Below, piece by piece: positions 16,951 to 25,999 of a DNA stretch of 64,000 bases (the stretch's first letter is position 1; each line of letters begins with the position of its first letter). Made by a program: the position numbers and the translations under genes. The notes under the pieces are model-generated. The model did no database searches and was not told where the DNA came from. It worked only from the letters and a program-made list of their open reading frames with translations. Source of the stretch: Capsulimonadaceae bacterium (lineage in GTDB: Bacteria; Armatimonadota; Armatimonadia; Armatimonadales; Capsulimonadaceae). The stretch lies in the NCBI GenBank assembly GCA_031292625.1, contig JARLGU010000057.1:53320-117319 (forward strand), in the 5' to 3' direction.

Positions 16951-18739
16951 CCCACGGCGGCGAGCGCGTATGGTGGCATCGCTGCTTGCCAGCTCGCTTC
17001 TTGCACCCGCAGCATGCGTTCACGCTCAGGACGCGACGGGGACACCGTCCTCGCCGGCCGCCCAGGATGCCCCCGTCAACGCGTCCTTGCCGGCCGCCCG
17101 CCGATCCGCTGAGACGCGCGATCGAGTCGCGAAAAAGCGCCATGCGCCTGTTTACCTCAACTCGCCGATTCCCCCGGTAACAGCCACGGCACGAACGCAG
17201 ATCCTTCACCCGTCGTCCAGCTCGTTCACGCTCGACGGAAACGCAAACCTCCAGGCAGGCGACGAACTGACCATCCAGGCCGATCACATCACAAGCGATT
17301 ACGGTTTGCGGCAGATCGACGCGACCGGAAACGTCTTCATGCAGGAGATGGACACATCGATTTCTGCCAGCGCGCTGAAATTCAGCGCGACAACGCGGGC
17401 AAGCTCGATGCAGGATGTCACCTATCGCCACTATCCGTACACGGTCACCGCCCGGAATGCAACGGGGTTAGCCGGTCTGCTCGACATGGATGACGCCACG
17501 ATCTCCACAAGCCCGCCGGGAGCGCCGCGCTTGCTCCGGTTGCAGGCGCGCAAGTTTACGATCGACAACGACAAGAGGCGCGTGATCGGCCGCAATGTGT
17601 CTCTCTACCTAGGCAGCGTCCGGGTAATCACGATTCCGAGGGTTCAGTACAAGATGGCCTCGGAGCAGTCGCAAAAGCAAGCACAGAACCGCAGTCAGTC
17701 CATTGGCTACAACAGTTACGAGGGCGCCTTCGTGACGGCAGGCGACGTGCTCAATTTAGGTCCGCAGCCGGTCGGCGTTTCGGGGGTCTATTCGAGCACG
17801 GGGAAGAACTCGGCGTCAGCATCCACAAGTTTTGGATTCAAGCCAATTCCGATCCATCCTCCCGGCCGCAACGACATGTCAAACGTCGCGACGGGGCCAG
17901 CGGCGCTGACCATGGCGGAGATCCGCGACTCGACGCGCAGCGGACATGTGCCGGTGCCTGAGGGCGACCCGCTCCGCTTTCACGATTTCACCGCCCCCGT
18001 ACCGACCGGCGGACTTTTCGGCGGACCGCAATTGTCAATCAATACCGGGCTGCATTTGGAAACCGCCTACGACGAGCGCGTCTATGGAACCCCAATCAAC
18101 TACCTCTATGTCTCGAAATGGCCTGAGGTTACGCTCGGAACGTCCATTCCGATCGGCGCAGTGCGACCCGACTTTCCGCTTGGCGTCGACGCTGTCGAGA
18201 CGAGGCGCATTCTGCGCAAACCTGAGTTTGGCTTCTATATTAGCGACACGGACGGATACTACAAGGAAGTGCCGACCGGCATAAACTCCACGAGAAACCA
18301 GTTCTCAACCACCCTGAACACCCGCTCGTTTCTCGTCGCTCCCAACTTGCTCTGCTATTCGGGCATCTCGTATATTCACGAGACCTACGGCATATCGAGT
18401 CTTTCTCAGTCTTATCCGCAGGCAACGCTCGCATTAGAGAGGGTCTTCACGGATCTGACCGGCATCGGCGCTCAAGTAACATACGCGTCCGTCACCGGCC
18501 GCACGCCCTTTACGTTCGACGCGCTTGGCGCTGCCCACGAGTTCGATGTCCGCGGACAGTACGGCAACGGCTTTGTGGTATTTGGCGCTCTCCTGCAGTA
18601 CGACCTCCAGCGCAACGCCCCTTACGACACGCGATTATCGATCGGCCCAAATCTCCACGGCATCATGCCGCGCATGACGTACGACAACCTCACGCGAACC
18701 ACTGGGTTCGCGATCGACATTGTCGGATTGACCTACTAA
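16934..18739 (+). CDS. LptD/OstA-like outer-membrane protein
   Basis: A 601-residue exported protein. The ATG at 16934 follows GAGG at 6 bases and lies inside the 3' end of the HerA-like gene (17-bp overlap). The N-terminus (RRRARMVASLLASSLLAPAA) is a basic signal peptide ending near AQDA. Residues of about 80-230 resemble the OstA/LptA beta-jellyroll (LQAGDELTIQADHITSDYGL, DATGNVFMQE). The C-terminal 350 residues are rich in alternating strands typical of an LptD-like barrel. LptD inserts lipopolysaccharide into the outer membrane, which implies a diderm cell. The barrel is smaller than in enterobacteria, so a dedicated transport role other than LPS is possible. Confidence 0.75.
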   Translation: MTGRPSPRRRARMVASLLASSLLAPAACVHAQDATGTPSSPAAQDAPVNASLPAARRSAETRDRVAKKRHAPVYLNSPIPPVTATARTQILHPSSSSFTLDGNANLQAGDELTIQADHITSDYGLRQIDATGNVFMQEMDTSISASALKFSATTRASSMQDVTYRHYPYTVTARNATGLAGLLDMDDATISTSPPGAPRLLRLQARKFTIDNDKRRVIGRNVSLYLGSVRVITIPRVQYKMASEQSQKQAQNRSQSIGYNSYEGAFVTAGDVLNLGPQPVGVSGVYSSTGKNSASASTSFGFKPIPIHPPGRNDMSNVATGPAALTMAEIRDSTRSGHVPVPEGDPLRFHDFTAPVPTGGLFGGPQLSINTGLHLETAYDERVYGTPINYLYVSKWPEVTLGTSIPIGAVRPDFPLGVDAVETRRILRKPEFGFYISDTDGYYKEVPTGINSTRNQFSTTLNTRSFLVAPNLLCYSGISYIHETYGISSLSQSYPQATLALERVFTDLTGIGAQVTYASVTGRTPFTFDALGAAHEFDVRGQYGNGFVVFGALLQYDLQRNAPYDTRLSIGPNLHGIMPRMTYDNLTRTTGFAIDIVGLTY

Positions 18740-19348
18740 GCACCCCTTGAGCTGGACCGCTGGCCCCACAAGGCTCTCTGCCGGCTAAATTCCATATGAT
18801 TTCTCGCGCTTATTGCACACCGGAACTAATCGGGCAATATAATAGTAGTAAAATAGGCTAACATGAGGATGACACAAGCACACGAAAGCGCGTTTATGGG
18901 CATCGGCAATTATGGCATAACGGAGTAGCCAGCGAACATTCACAAGCCGTCACACGATGAATGAGAGGGTCGAGCGGAAGGTCAATGCACCCCGCCGGCC
19001 GGTAAATCGGGCGCCGCGACGGCGGGCCGGAGAGAACCAACACCTTAACAAGCGTCGTATTGCGAGGCGCGGGAATCACTTAGGGCGGTAATCAGTCAGG
19101 GACGACGGGTTCACCAGAATTACATACCGGAACGCAAGGAGAAGACGTGGCAGATGGATCTCGCCGCGTCCGATTGAATCTCAGCCTCGGATCACGCGAA
19201 TTCTCGCGTCGAACCCGGGGCTTCGCTCGTTTATGGGGACACGCATCGGGCCGCTGACCGGCGCTGCCGGCAAGACGGCTCACGACGACGAAGGGAGAGG
19301 CGCTGCCGCGTTTAAGCGTCAGCCACAACAGAAACGAGGCAATTCGAT
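18740..19348 (+). promoter_or_regulatory. Long leader of the prkA operon
   Basis: No large gene lies in these 609 bases. TTGCAC (18813-18818) and TATAAT (18838-18843), 19 bp apart, form a plausible promoter, giving a leader of about 500 bases. Within it are a 21-codon frame (18863-18928, MRMTQAHESAFMGIGNYGIT) and a hairpin of arms CCCGCCG/CGGCGGG (18991-19026). The leader ends with GAGG about 9 bases before the prkA ATG. Confidence 0.45.
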
Positions 19349-21277
19349 ATGGCACAATGGGACATCCTGAAACAACTCGAGACGGCGAGTGCTCAGGTGG
19401 AGAAGCTTAATTGGGAAGGGACGTTCGTCGACTATCTCGATATCGTCAAAAAGAACCCCAGGGTCGCGGACCTGGCGCACGCGCGGACGTTCGATATGAT
19501 TATGGCCGCCGGGACATCCGATGGGCCCGACGGCGTTCGCACTTACGAATTCTTTAAGAATGACATTTTCGGCCTCGAACGCACCCTGAGCCATTTGGTG
19601 GAGGAGTACCTCAACCCAGCGTCGCGTCGCCTCGACATCCGCAAACGCATCCTGATGCTCGTCGGCCCGGTCGGCGGAGGCAAATCGACGCTCGTGACGC
19701 TGCTCAAGAAGGGCATCGAGCGCTATTCCCGCACGGACGAAGGAGCGGTTTACGCCATCAAAGGCTGCCCGATGCACGAGGAGCCGCTCCACCTGATCCC
19801 CGAGGAAATGCGGGACCAGTTCAAATCCGAATTCGGCGTCCATATCGAAGGCGACCTCTGCCCCGTCTGTCACTGGAAACTCGCCCACGAATGGAACAAC
19901 AAGATCGATCAGGTCCCCGTTCACCGGATCGCATTTTCCGAACGCCAACGCGTCGGAATCGGCACATTCAAGCCCGCCGACCCCAAGTCGCAGGATGTCG
20001 CCGAGCTCACCGGCTCGGTTAACATTCAGGCGCTCACCGAGTATGGGCTCGAATCCGACCCGCGCGCCTACAACTTCGACGGTGAGCTCAATATCGCGAA
20101 CCGGGGCATCATGGAATTTATCGAGATGCTCAAGGCCGAGAAGCGATTCCTCTATGAGCTCAATACCGTCGCGGGAGAGCAGACGATCAAAGCATCTCGC
20201 TTTGCCCTGATCTACGCCGATATCGCCGTTGTCGCCCACACCAACGAATACGAGTACAACAGCTATTTCGGCAACAAAGAGAATGAGGCGATGATCGACA
20301 GGATATTCGTCGTGCGCGTCCCGTACAACCTCAAGCTGCACGAAGAGGTCCGCATCTACGAGAAGCTGATCGGGCAATCCCAGCTCTCCGACAACCGCAT
20401 CGATCTCTCGGACGTGCACATTGCGCCGGGCACGCTGCGCGTCGCATCCGTATTCGCGCTGCTCACGCGCCTGAAGCCGTCGAAGAAATCCGGCCTGTCG
20501 TTGATGACCAAGCTCAAGCTCTACGACGGCGAAAAGCAAGTCGGCGACTGGGATCAGAAGCACATCCGCGAACTACAGGAAGAGTTCCAGGACGAGGGCA
20601 TGAACGGCGTCTCGCCGCGCTTCGTCATCAACCGGATCTCCAGCGCGCTCGTTAAGGGCGGCAAGCAGTGCGTCAACCCCATCGACGTGCTGCGCTCGCT
20701 GCGCGACGGCTTGCAGGAGTATACATCGAGCGAAGAAGAGCATCGCCGTCTGCTCGGCTTTATCGACGAAACGCGCAAGGACTACGACGAACTCGCCAAG
20801 AAAGAGGTCCAGCGCGCGTTCGTCTACTCCTACGAGGAGTCGGCCAAAACCCTTCTCGACAACTACCTGGACAACGTCGACGCGTTCTGCAACCGGACAA
20901 AAGTCAAAGACCCCATCACATCCGACGATGTCGAGCCGGACGAACGGCTGATGCGCAGCATCGAGGAGCAAATCGGCATTTCGGAGAACGCCAAGCGCGA
21001 GTTCCGCGAAGGCATCATGCGCTCCGTCGCATCGGTGTCGCGCCGCGGCGGCTCGTTCGGCGTCGGCAGCGACGAGCGGCTCAAGGAGGCGCTCGAAAAG
21101 AAGCTGTTCACCGACCTGAAGGATATCGTCAAAATAACGACATCCACCAAGACGCCCGATGCCGAACAACTCAAAAAGATCAATGAGGTTGTCGAGCGGC
21201 TAGTCGACAACCACGGTTATTGCCCGATCTGCGCCAATGAGCTGCTGAAATACGTCGGCACGCTTCTCAACCGGTGA
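19349..21277 (+). CDS. prkA: PrkA-family AAA+ serine protein kinase
   Basis: A 642-residue cytoplasmic protein of the PrkA/YeaG family, a AAA+ ATPase with a C-terminal kinase-like part. It acts in stationary phase, nitrogen starvation or sporulation. Walker A is GPVGGGKST (106-114). The conserved HTNEYEYNSYFGNKENEAM block and ISPRF-like VSPRFVINRISSA region are present. Two Cys pairs are visible (CPVC near 172 and CPIC near 628), the second close to the C-terminus. Length is normal. It heads an operon with yhbH (34 bp), a GH18 gene and spoVR, the conserved PrkA-YhbH-SpoVR association. Confidence 0.95.
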   Translation: MAQWDILKQLETASAQVEKLNWEGTFVDYLDIVKKNPRVADLAHARTFDMIMAAGTSDGPDGVRTYEFFKNDIFGLERTLSHLVEEYLNPASRRLDIRKRILMLVGPVGGGKSTLVTLLKKGIERYSRTDEGAVYAIKGCPMHEEPLHLIPEEMRDQFKSEFGVHIEGDLCPVCHWKLAHEWNNKIDQVPVHRIAFSERQRVGIGTFKPADPKSQDVAELTGSVNIQALTEYGLESDPRAYNFDGELNIANRGIMEFIEMLKAEKRFLYELNTVAGEQTIKASRFALIYADIAVVAHTNEYEYNSYFGNKENEAMIDRIFVVRVPYNLKLHEEVRIYEKLIGQSQLSDNRIDLSDVHIAPGTLRVASVFALLTRLKPSKKSGLSLMTKLKLYDGEKQVGDWDQKHIRELQEEFQDEGMNGVSPRFVINRISSALVKGGKQCVNPIDVLRSLRDGLQEYTSSEEEHRRLLGFIDETRKDYDELAKKEVQRAFVYSYEESAKTLLDNYLDNVDAFCNRTKVKDPITSDDVEPDERLMRSIEEQIGISENAKREFREGIMRSVASVSRRGGSFGVGSDERLKEALEKKLFTDLKDIVKITTSTKTPDAEQLKKINEVVERLVDNHGYCPICANELLKYVGTLLNR

Positions 21278-21311
21278 CGGCTAACGAGGGAACGCAGCAA
21301 GAAGAGCCAAA

Positions 21312-22478
21312 ATGACACAAGAGTTTTCGCTATCCAACGACGCGTGGGATCTACACCGGCGCGCCGACCGGGACCGTGAGAGGCACAATGAGAAGATCCG
21401 CGAGGTAATCAAAAAGAACCTCGCCGATATTATCTCGCAACAGGACATCATTACGGCGGATCGCGGCAAAATCATCAAGGTGCCCGTTCGCGGGCTTGAG
21501 CTGCCGCGCATCCGCTTCGATCCATACGACCGCGAGCATGTCGGACAGGGACAGGGCGGCACGAAGCAAGGCGACATCCTCGGGCGCGCGCCGTCGTCAA
21601 AGGAGGGCGAGGGCGCTGGCAAGAAGGCCGGGAACGAGCCGGGGGTTGACTATTACGAAGCCGAGTTCACCGTGGACGATCTGGCCGAAATGGTATTCGA
21701 GGATCTGCACCTGCCTAACATGCAGGATAAGGGCATCAAGCAGGTGCTCTCTGAACACGCCGTGTTCAACACGATCACCCGGCGCGGGATCGCGTCCAAC
21801 CTCGACCGTAAACGCACGCTTCTCGAAGCCTATCGTCGCAACATGCGGCAGGGTAACGCGAAGAAGTGGGACATTCGCGAGGAAGATAAGCGTTTCAAGA
21901 ATTACGAGTTGATTACGGAGCCGCAGCGCAACGCCGTCGTCTTCGCGATGCGCGATGTCTCTGGATCGATGGGCGAATTTGAAGCGTACATCTGCCGCTC
22001 GTTCTACTTCTGGATGCTGCAGTTCCTCAAGACCAAGTACACGAACACGGAGATCGTCTTTATCACCTGCCACACGGAGGCAAAGGAGGTCGAGGAGAAC
22101 CAGTTCTTCAGCGTCGGCGACTCGGGAGGCACGCGGATGTCATCGGCCTACGCTCTCGCGCTGCAGATCATCGATAAGCGTTACAATCCGCGCGAGTGGA
22201 ACATCTATCCGTTCCTGTTCTCGGACGGCTACAATTGGGGCGATCAGGAGTGCGTCGACCTGGTTCGCAAGATGGTCGAAATCTGCAACCTGATCGGCTA
22301 CGGCGAGATCGGCAACGACGGCTGGCAAGCCAGTCTCGGCTTTGCGCCGCTCGGTCAGGCGTACGAAGAGGCCTTCGCGGACAACTCCAACGTCGTACTT
22401 GTCAAAATCAACGAGAAGGGCGATGTCTGGCCCGCGCTCAAGAAATTTTTCTCAAAGCGCCTGCCGCTGCCGGCTTGA
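21312..22478 (+). CDS. yhbH: YhbH/YeaH-family (DUF444) VWA-like protein
   Basis: A 388-residue partner of PrkA. The N-terminal third is charged and disordered (DREHVGQGQGGTKQGD). The C-terminal half is a von Willebrand A-like domain with a MIDAS motif DVSGSMG (about 216-222) and a later SGGTRMSSA threonine loop for metal coordination. Family members are stress or sporulation proteins co-transcribed with prkA and spoVR; the molecular role is not established. The start is the ATG at 21312. Confidence 0.93.
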   Translation: MTQEFSLSNDAWDLHRRADRDRERHNEKIREVIKKNLADIISQQDIITADRGKIIKVPVRGLELPRIRFDPYDREHVGQGQGGTKQGDILGRAPSSKEGEGAGKKAGNEPGVDYYEAEFTVDDLAEMVFEDLHLPNMQDKGIKQVLSEHAVFNTITRRGIASNLDRKRTLLEAYRRNMRQGNAKKWDIREEDKRFKNYELITEPQRNAVVFAMRDVSGSMGEFEAYICRSFYFWMLQFLKTKYTNTEIVFITCHTEAKEVEENQFFSVGDSGGTRMSSAYALALQIIDKRYNPREWNIYPFLFSDGYNWGDQECVDLVRKMVEICNLIGYGEIGNDGWQASLGFAPLGQAYEEAFADNSNVVLVKINEKGDVWPALKKFFSKRLPLPA

Positions 22479-22505
22479 CGGTACTCTAGAGATGATCGTC
22501 AAACA

Positions 22506-22534
22506 CCCCCTCCCTGTCCGCGAACGGGAGGGGG
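22506..22534. repeat. GC-rich hairpin, dispersed copy 2
   Basis: CCCCCTCCC (22506-22514) and GGGAGGGGG (22526-22534) form a perfect 9-bp stem 28 bp after the yhbH stop. The 18 bases 22516-22533 are identical to 825-842. It may partly terminate transcription before the GH18 gene. Confidence 0.6.
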
Positions 22535-22598
22535 AGAGGAGAACACACTGTATACAGCCGCTTCGTATTTCTCCAGTGCAAAGGAAGCTTTCGACAAT

Positions 22599-23945
22599 GT
22601 GCTGCGCACCGTTTGTCATAGTGCTAGCGATCGGCATCGTCTCCTGACGCTGCTGATAATCGTCGCGCTTGCCGCGCCCTGTGCAACGGCTGAGATCCCG
22701 CCGGCGCACTACCGTGGAAGCCGCCTGGTAAGCGTCTGGCTGCCATACTGGACGAACCTGGATGGCATGGGGATCGGTTGGCGCAGCGTCCAGGCCAACG
22801 CGCAATGGATCGATGAAGTGTCGTTTTTCGCGTGGAGCGCCGACCCGGCGACCGGGGATCTCAAGCCGCCCAATCGCGGCATCGACGCTACGCCGCTGAT
22901 CGATCAGGTCGTCTGGCTGCATGCACGCGATGTTGCGGCGCTGTTCACGGTGACCCAGTTCGGCAGCGTACACGAGACGCTGAACAACCCGGCGGCGCTG
23001 GCGCATCTCACCGATGAGATTGTGCGCACCGCGCGGATGAACGAATTCGACGGCGTCGATATCGATTTCGAGGAGTTCAAGCCAGCCGACCCAAAGGACG
23101 CCGCGCTGTACACCGCGTTCCTTGACAACCTTGCGAAGGCGATGCATGCGGAACGCGATGTAAACGGGTTTCCGAAATTGGCGATCGCGACCGTCCTCGC
23201 GAAAACCAATCGCGGCAAGTTCGGCTACACCGACGAAGAGGCGATCGCGCGATCGAGCATCGATCGCGTGCGCGTGATGGCATACGACGATTTCTACCCG
23301 GGCAGCAAAACGCCCGGCGCGTCAGCGCCTCTGCCATGGACGAAGAGCGTTGCATCGTTTATCGAAACGTTGAATGCGCCAGCGGAGAAGTTCATCCTGG
23401 GCATCCCGGGCTATGGCTACCAATGGCCCATCAAGAGCGCCGATGAACCGTCCACGATTGCGAAGGGGAAGTCGTTCACGTATCCCCAGGCAATGACGTT
23501 GATCGCCAACAACCAGGCGGTGAGCGTTTGGGATGCCGAGAGCCAGACGCATAAGCTGACGTATGCTCGTACAGACCCGGCACAAACCTGGGTGGGCTAC
23601 TACGAGGACGCGCGAAGCTGGTCCGCGAAGATCGACCAGGTCCTGCTGCCATCTCGTCTCGGCGGCCTCTGCGAATGGGCAGCCGGGTTCGAGGATCCGG
23701 CAAGCTGGCCGATGATCGCCTACCGCTTAGAAACGCGCTACCCGGTCTACGGCGCAATCGGCCAGTGCTACGCGCGCTACGGCGGCGGCGCGGCGCTCGG
23801 CCTGCCGACAGGTCCGCCCAAGCCGGTTGGCGGCTACGACGACGCGCTGCCGTACGGCCGGACCGCGATCGAGCAGCGCTTCGAGCATGCGACGATCCGG
23901 TACAGGTGGGGCGATTGGAACGCGGCGATTGTCGGCGGGGGATGA
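22599..23945 (+). CDS. Secreted GH18-type hydrolase with C-terminal LGFP-like repeats
   Basis: A 448-residue exported protein starting at GTG 22599 (AAGGAAG about 11 bases upstream); the overlapping ATG at 22597 is in a frame that closes after 16 codons. Residues 10-32 form a signal peptide. The GH18 catalytic motif DxxDxDxE is intact as DGVDIDFEEF (151-160), with Glu158 as acid. The fold resembles YaaH/CwlE spore cortex or germination hydrolases that act on N-acetylglucosamine linkages. The last 70 residues (GAIGQCYARYGGGAALGLPT, TAIEQRFEHATIRYRWGDW) look like LGFP cell-wall-binding repeats. It sits between yhbH and spoVR, an unusual insertion, and probably remodels peptidoglycan. Confidence 0.85.
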   Translation: MLRTVCHSASDRHRLLTLLIIVALAAPCATAEIPPAHYRGSRLVSVWLPYWTNLDGMGIGWRSVQANAQWIDEVSFFAWSADPATGDLKPPNRGIDATPLIDQVVWLHARDVAALFTVTQFGSVHETLNNPAALAHLTDEIVRTARMNEFDGVDIDFEEFKPADPKDAALYTAFLDNLAKAMHAERDVNGFPKLAIATVLAKTNRGKFGYTDEEAIARSSIDRVRVMAYDDFYPGSKTPGASAPLPWTKSVASFIETLNAPAEKFILGIPGYGYQWPIKSADEPSTIAKGKSFTYPQAMTLIANNQAVSVWDAESQTHKLTYARTDPAQTWVGYYEDARSWSAKIDQVLLPSRLGGLCEWAAGFEDPASWPMIAYRLETRYPVYGAIGQCYARYGGGAALGLPTGPPKPVGGYDDALPYGRTAIEQRFEHATIRYRWGDWNAAIVGGG

Positions 23946-24000
23946 CGAGCCCTCCGCCTAGAGGGCACGTGGGGCTCTTCAAGCAGTCTGGAGGTAATCG

Positions 24001-25461
24001 ATGGGGCTAACGCAATCGGAACAGGTTGAGCTTGAGCGATGGATAGGGACAATCTGGGAGAAGGCGCATGAGCTTGGGCTCGATCCCTACCCCACCCATT
24101 TCGAGGTCGCGCCGCAGCACATCATTTACGAACTGGGCGCGTACGGGCTCCCGGCGCGCTTTTCGCACTGGACCTTCGGGCGCGATTACCATCGGCAGAA
24201 GACATCGTACGAATACGGCCAGTCCAAGATCTACGAGATCGTCTTTAACACGGCCCCCACACAGGCGTTCCTCGTCGAAGACAATTCGATGCTCTCGCAT
24301 AAGTTCGTCGTCGCGCACGTCCTGGGGCACTCGGACTTCTTCAAGCGGAACACCTACTTTGGCCACACGGACCGCCGGATGATCGAGCAGGCGCGTCTGC
24401 ACGCCGAACGGATCCACCAGTACGAGAGCGAGTTCGGATGGCAGGAGGTGGAGACGTTCCTGGATACCGTCCTCTCGATCGAGGAACACTTCGACCCGGC
24501 CGGCGCGATCTTCCGCCGCAAGTCCGCCGAGGAATACGAAGCCGACCGGCTGCGGAGCGCCGACGGCCCGCACAGCGATTACGAAGACATCTGGAGCATC
24601 CTCCCGGACGGCGAAAAACCCAAGCCGCGCGCCCGCAAGTTCCCCGAAGAGCCGGAAAAGGATGTCCTGCGCTTTCTCGCCGAGAATGGACGCGACCTGA
24701 CTGAATGGCAGCGAGACATTATCGAGATGGTGCGCGAGGAGATGTTCTACTTCCTGCCGCAGATGCGCACAAAGATCATGAACGAAGGCTGGGCGAGCTT
24801 CTGGCACGAGCGCATCCTCGAAAACCTGGACCTGACGCCGGAGGAGCACTGGGAGTTCCGCCGCCTCCACTCATCCGTCTTGTCGCCATCCGGATCGAAG
24901 ATGCAAATCAACCCGTACTATGTCGGCTTCCAGATCCTCAAGGACATCATGCGCCGATGGAACGGCGAGGTCGAGGAGGGCGACGAAACAGAGACGGATT
25001 GGATGGGCCGCGAAATCGCCCGGCCGCTGGGCGAGGGGCTCAAGAAGCTATTCGAGGTCATCGAACAGGATAACGATGTGACCTTCCTGCGCCAATACCT
25101 CACGGGAAACCTCGTCCGGAAGCTCGATCTCTACACATACAAGCGCGAAGAGGTCGAGGGCCAGGAAATGTGGGTCGTACAGGATACCGACTGGCGGCGC
25201 GTCCGCGACGCAATCGTGGACTCCATGACGAACTTCGGCCAGCCGATCATCTACGTGGAGAACGGCGACTACAAACGCCACGGAGAGCTCTATCTGCGTC
25301 ACGCATTCGACGGCAAACACCTCGACATCGAGTATACGAAACGCGTTCTCGCAAACGTCCGTGCGCTTTGGGGCCGACCGGTCCACCTCGAAACCGTCAT
25401 CGACGAAGCCAAGAGCGTGATCGCCTACGATGGGAAGGAATATTCCGAGCGGCCGGCGTAG
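24001..25461 (+). CDS. spoVR: SpoVR-family protein
   Basis: A 486-residue cytoplasmic protein. SpoVR is needed for normal spore cortex in Bacillus, and its homologues in non-sporulating bacteria accompany PrkA and YhbH. Conserved blocks are present: HFEVAPQHIIYELGAYGLPA, RFSHWTFGRDYHRQKT, the HSDFFKRN segment and MNEGWASFWHERI. Length is close to the usual 470-510. The ATG at 24001 follows GGAGG about 6 bases upstream. It is fourth in the prkA operon, 55 bp behind the GH18 gene. Confidence 0.95.
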   Translation: MGLTQSEQVELERWIGTIWEKAHELGLDPYPTHFEVAPQHIIYELGAYGLPARFSHWTFGRDYHRQKTSYEYGQSKIYEIVFNTAPTQAFLVEDNSMLSHKFVVAHVLGHSDFFKRNTYFGHTDRRMIEQARLHAERIHQYESEFGWQEVETFLDTVLSIEEHFDPAGAIFRRKSAEEYEADRLRSADGPHSDYEDIWSILPDGEKPKPRARKFPEEPEKDVLRFLAENGRDLTEWQRDIIEMVREEMFYFLPQMRTKIMNEGWASFWHERILENLDLTPEEHWEFRRLHSSVLSPSGSKMQINPYYVGFQILKDIMRRWNGEVEEGDETETDWMGREIARPLGEGLKKLFEVIEQDNDVTFLRQYLTGNLVRKLDLYTYKREEVEGQEMWVVQDTDWRRVRDAIVDSMTNFGQPIIYVENGDYKRHGELYLRHAFDGKHLDIEYTKRVLANVRALWGRPVHLETVIDEAKSVIAYDGKEYSERPA

Positions 25462-25515
25462 TTAGGCTATGGCTGGCCTTCGACGGAACTGGCCGTCCTG
25501 GAAGCGCTAAACCTC

Positions 25516-25809
25516 ATGCCCAACACCAAGAAGATCCTCACAGTCCAAACGTCCGCTGCCGGTGAGACCTATCTTGTGATCTCCGAGGCCGATCCCGCCA
25601 CCGGAAAATCGGTCAGCACGCCGACGCGCTTGGGGCCGTTCAAGTACGCCGAGGCGGATCTTCGCGGCGCGGCCGAAAACGCCGCGGCCAAAGCGTTCGG
25701 CGCCCCACAGCTCACGGTGAACGAGTTACGCGCATTCGTCGACGCCTTGGGAGTCGAGTTCAAAGCGATGAGTCTTGCACTCGCAATCAAGAAGTGGGTC
25801 AAGGGCTGA
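25516..25809 (+). CDS. Hypothetical protein, last gene of the prkA-spoVR cluster
   Basis: A 97-residue soluble protein that I do not recognise. It begins MPNTKKILTVQTSAAGETYL, with alternating strands, and continues with an Ala-rich helical half (DLRGAAENAAAKAFGA, NELRAFVDALGVEFKAMSLA). There is no signal peptide and no Cys. It lies 54 bp after spoVR in the same direction and has core-like codon use, so co-expression with the operon is likely. Confidence 0.65.
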   Translation: MPNTKKILTVQTSAAGETYLVISEADPATGKSVSTPTRLGPFKYAEADLRGAAENAAAKAFGAPQLTVNELRAFVDALGVEFKAMSLALAIKKWVKG

Positions 25810-25834
25810 CGCATCCTCACCGAGCCAGATCCAG

Positions 25835-25950
25835 GTGCATTACTTTATATATGTACGCTAAAGTGATGCACCCAAAACAGATTCCCACGCACTATTTTTG
25901 CTAAAGCCCCTTGACACGTCGTCATTAACATGATATAAGTACATTACTTA
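25835..25950 (+). promoter_or_regulatory. Promoter and operator-like repeats of the GntR/LacI regulator
   Basis: TTGACA (25911-25916) and TATAAG (25934-25939) are separated by 17 bp, a near-consensus promoter. TAAGT-acatt-ACTTA (25936-25950) is a palindrome covering the -10 and the start point, placed for autorepression. Further upstream GTGCATTAC (25835-25843) and GTGATGCAC (25863-25871) form an inverted repeat with one mismatch. Confidence 0.7.
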
Positions 25951-25999
25951 CATCATTAACCATCTGCGCACACTCGGATCTGCGCGAAAAGCAAACTCT

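Noticed and set aside
19319..20563. 414-codon minus-strand frame
   Set aside because: It is antisense to prkA, whose family match is certain.
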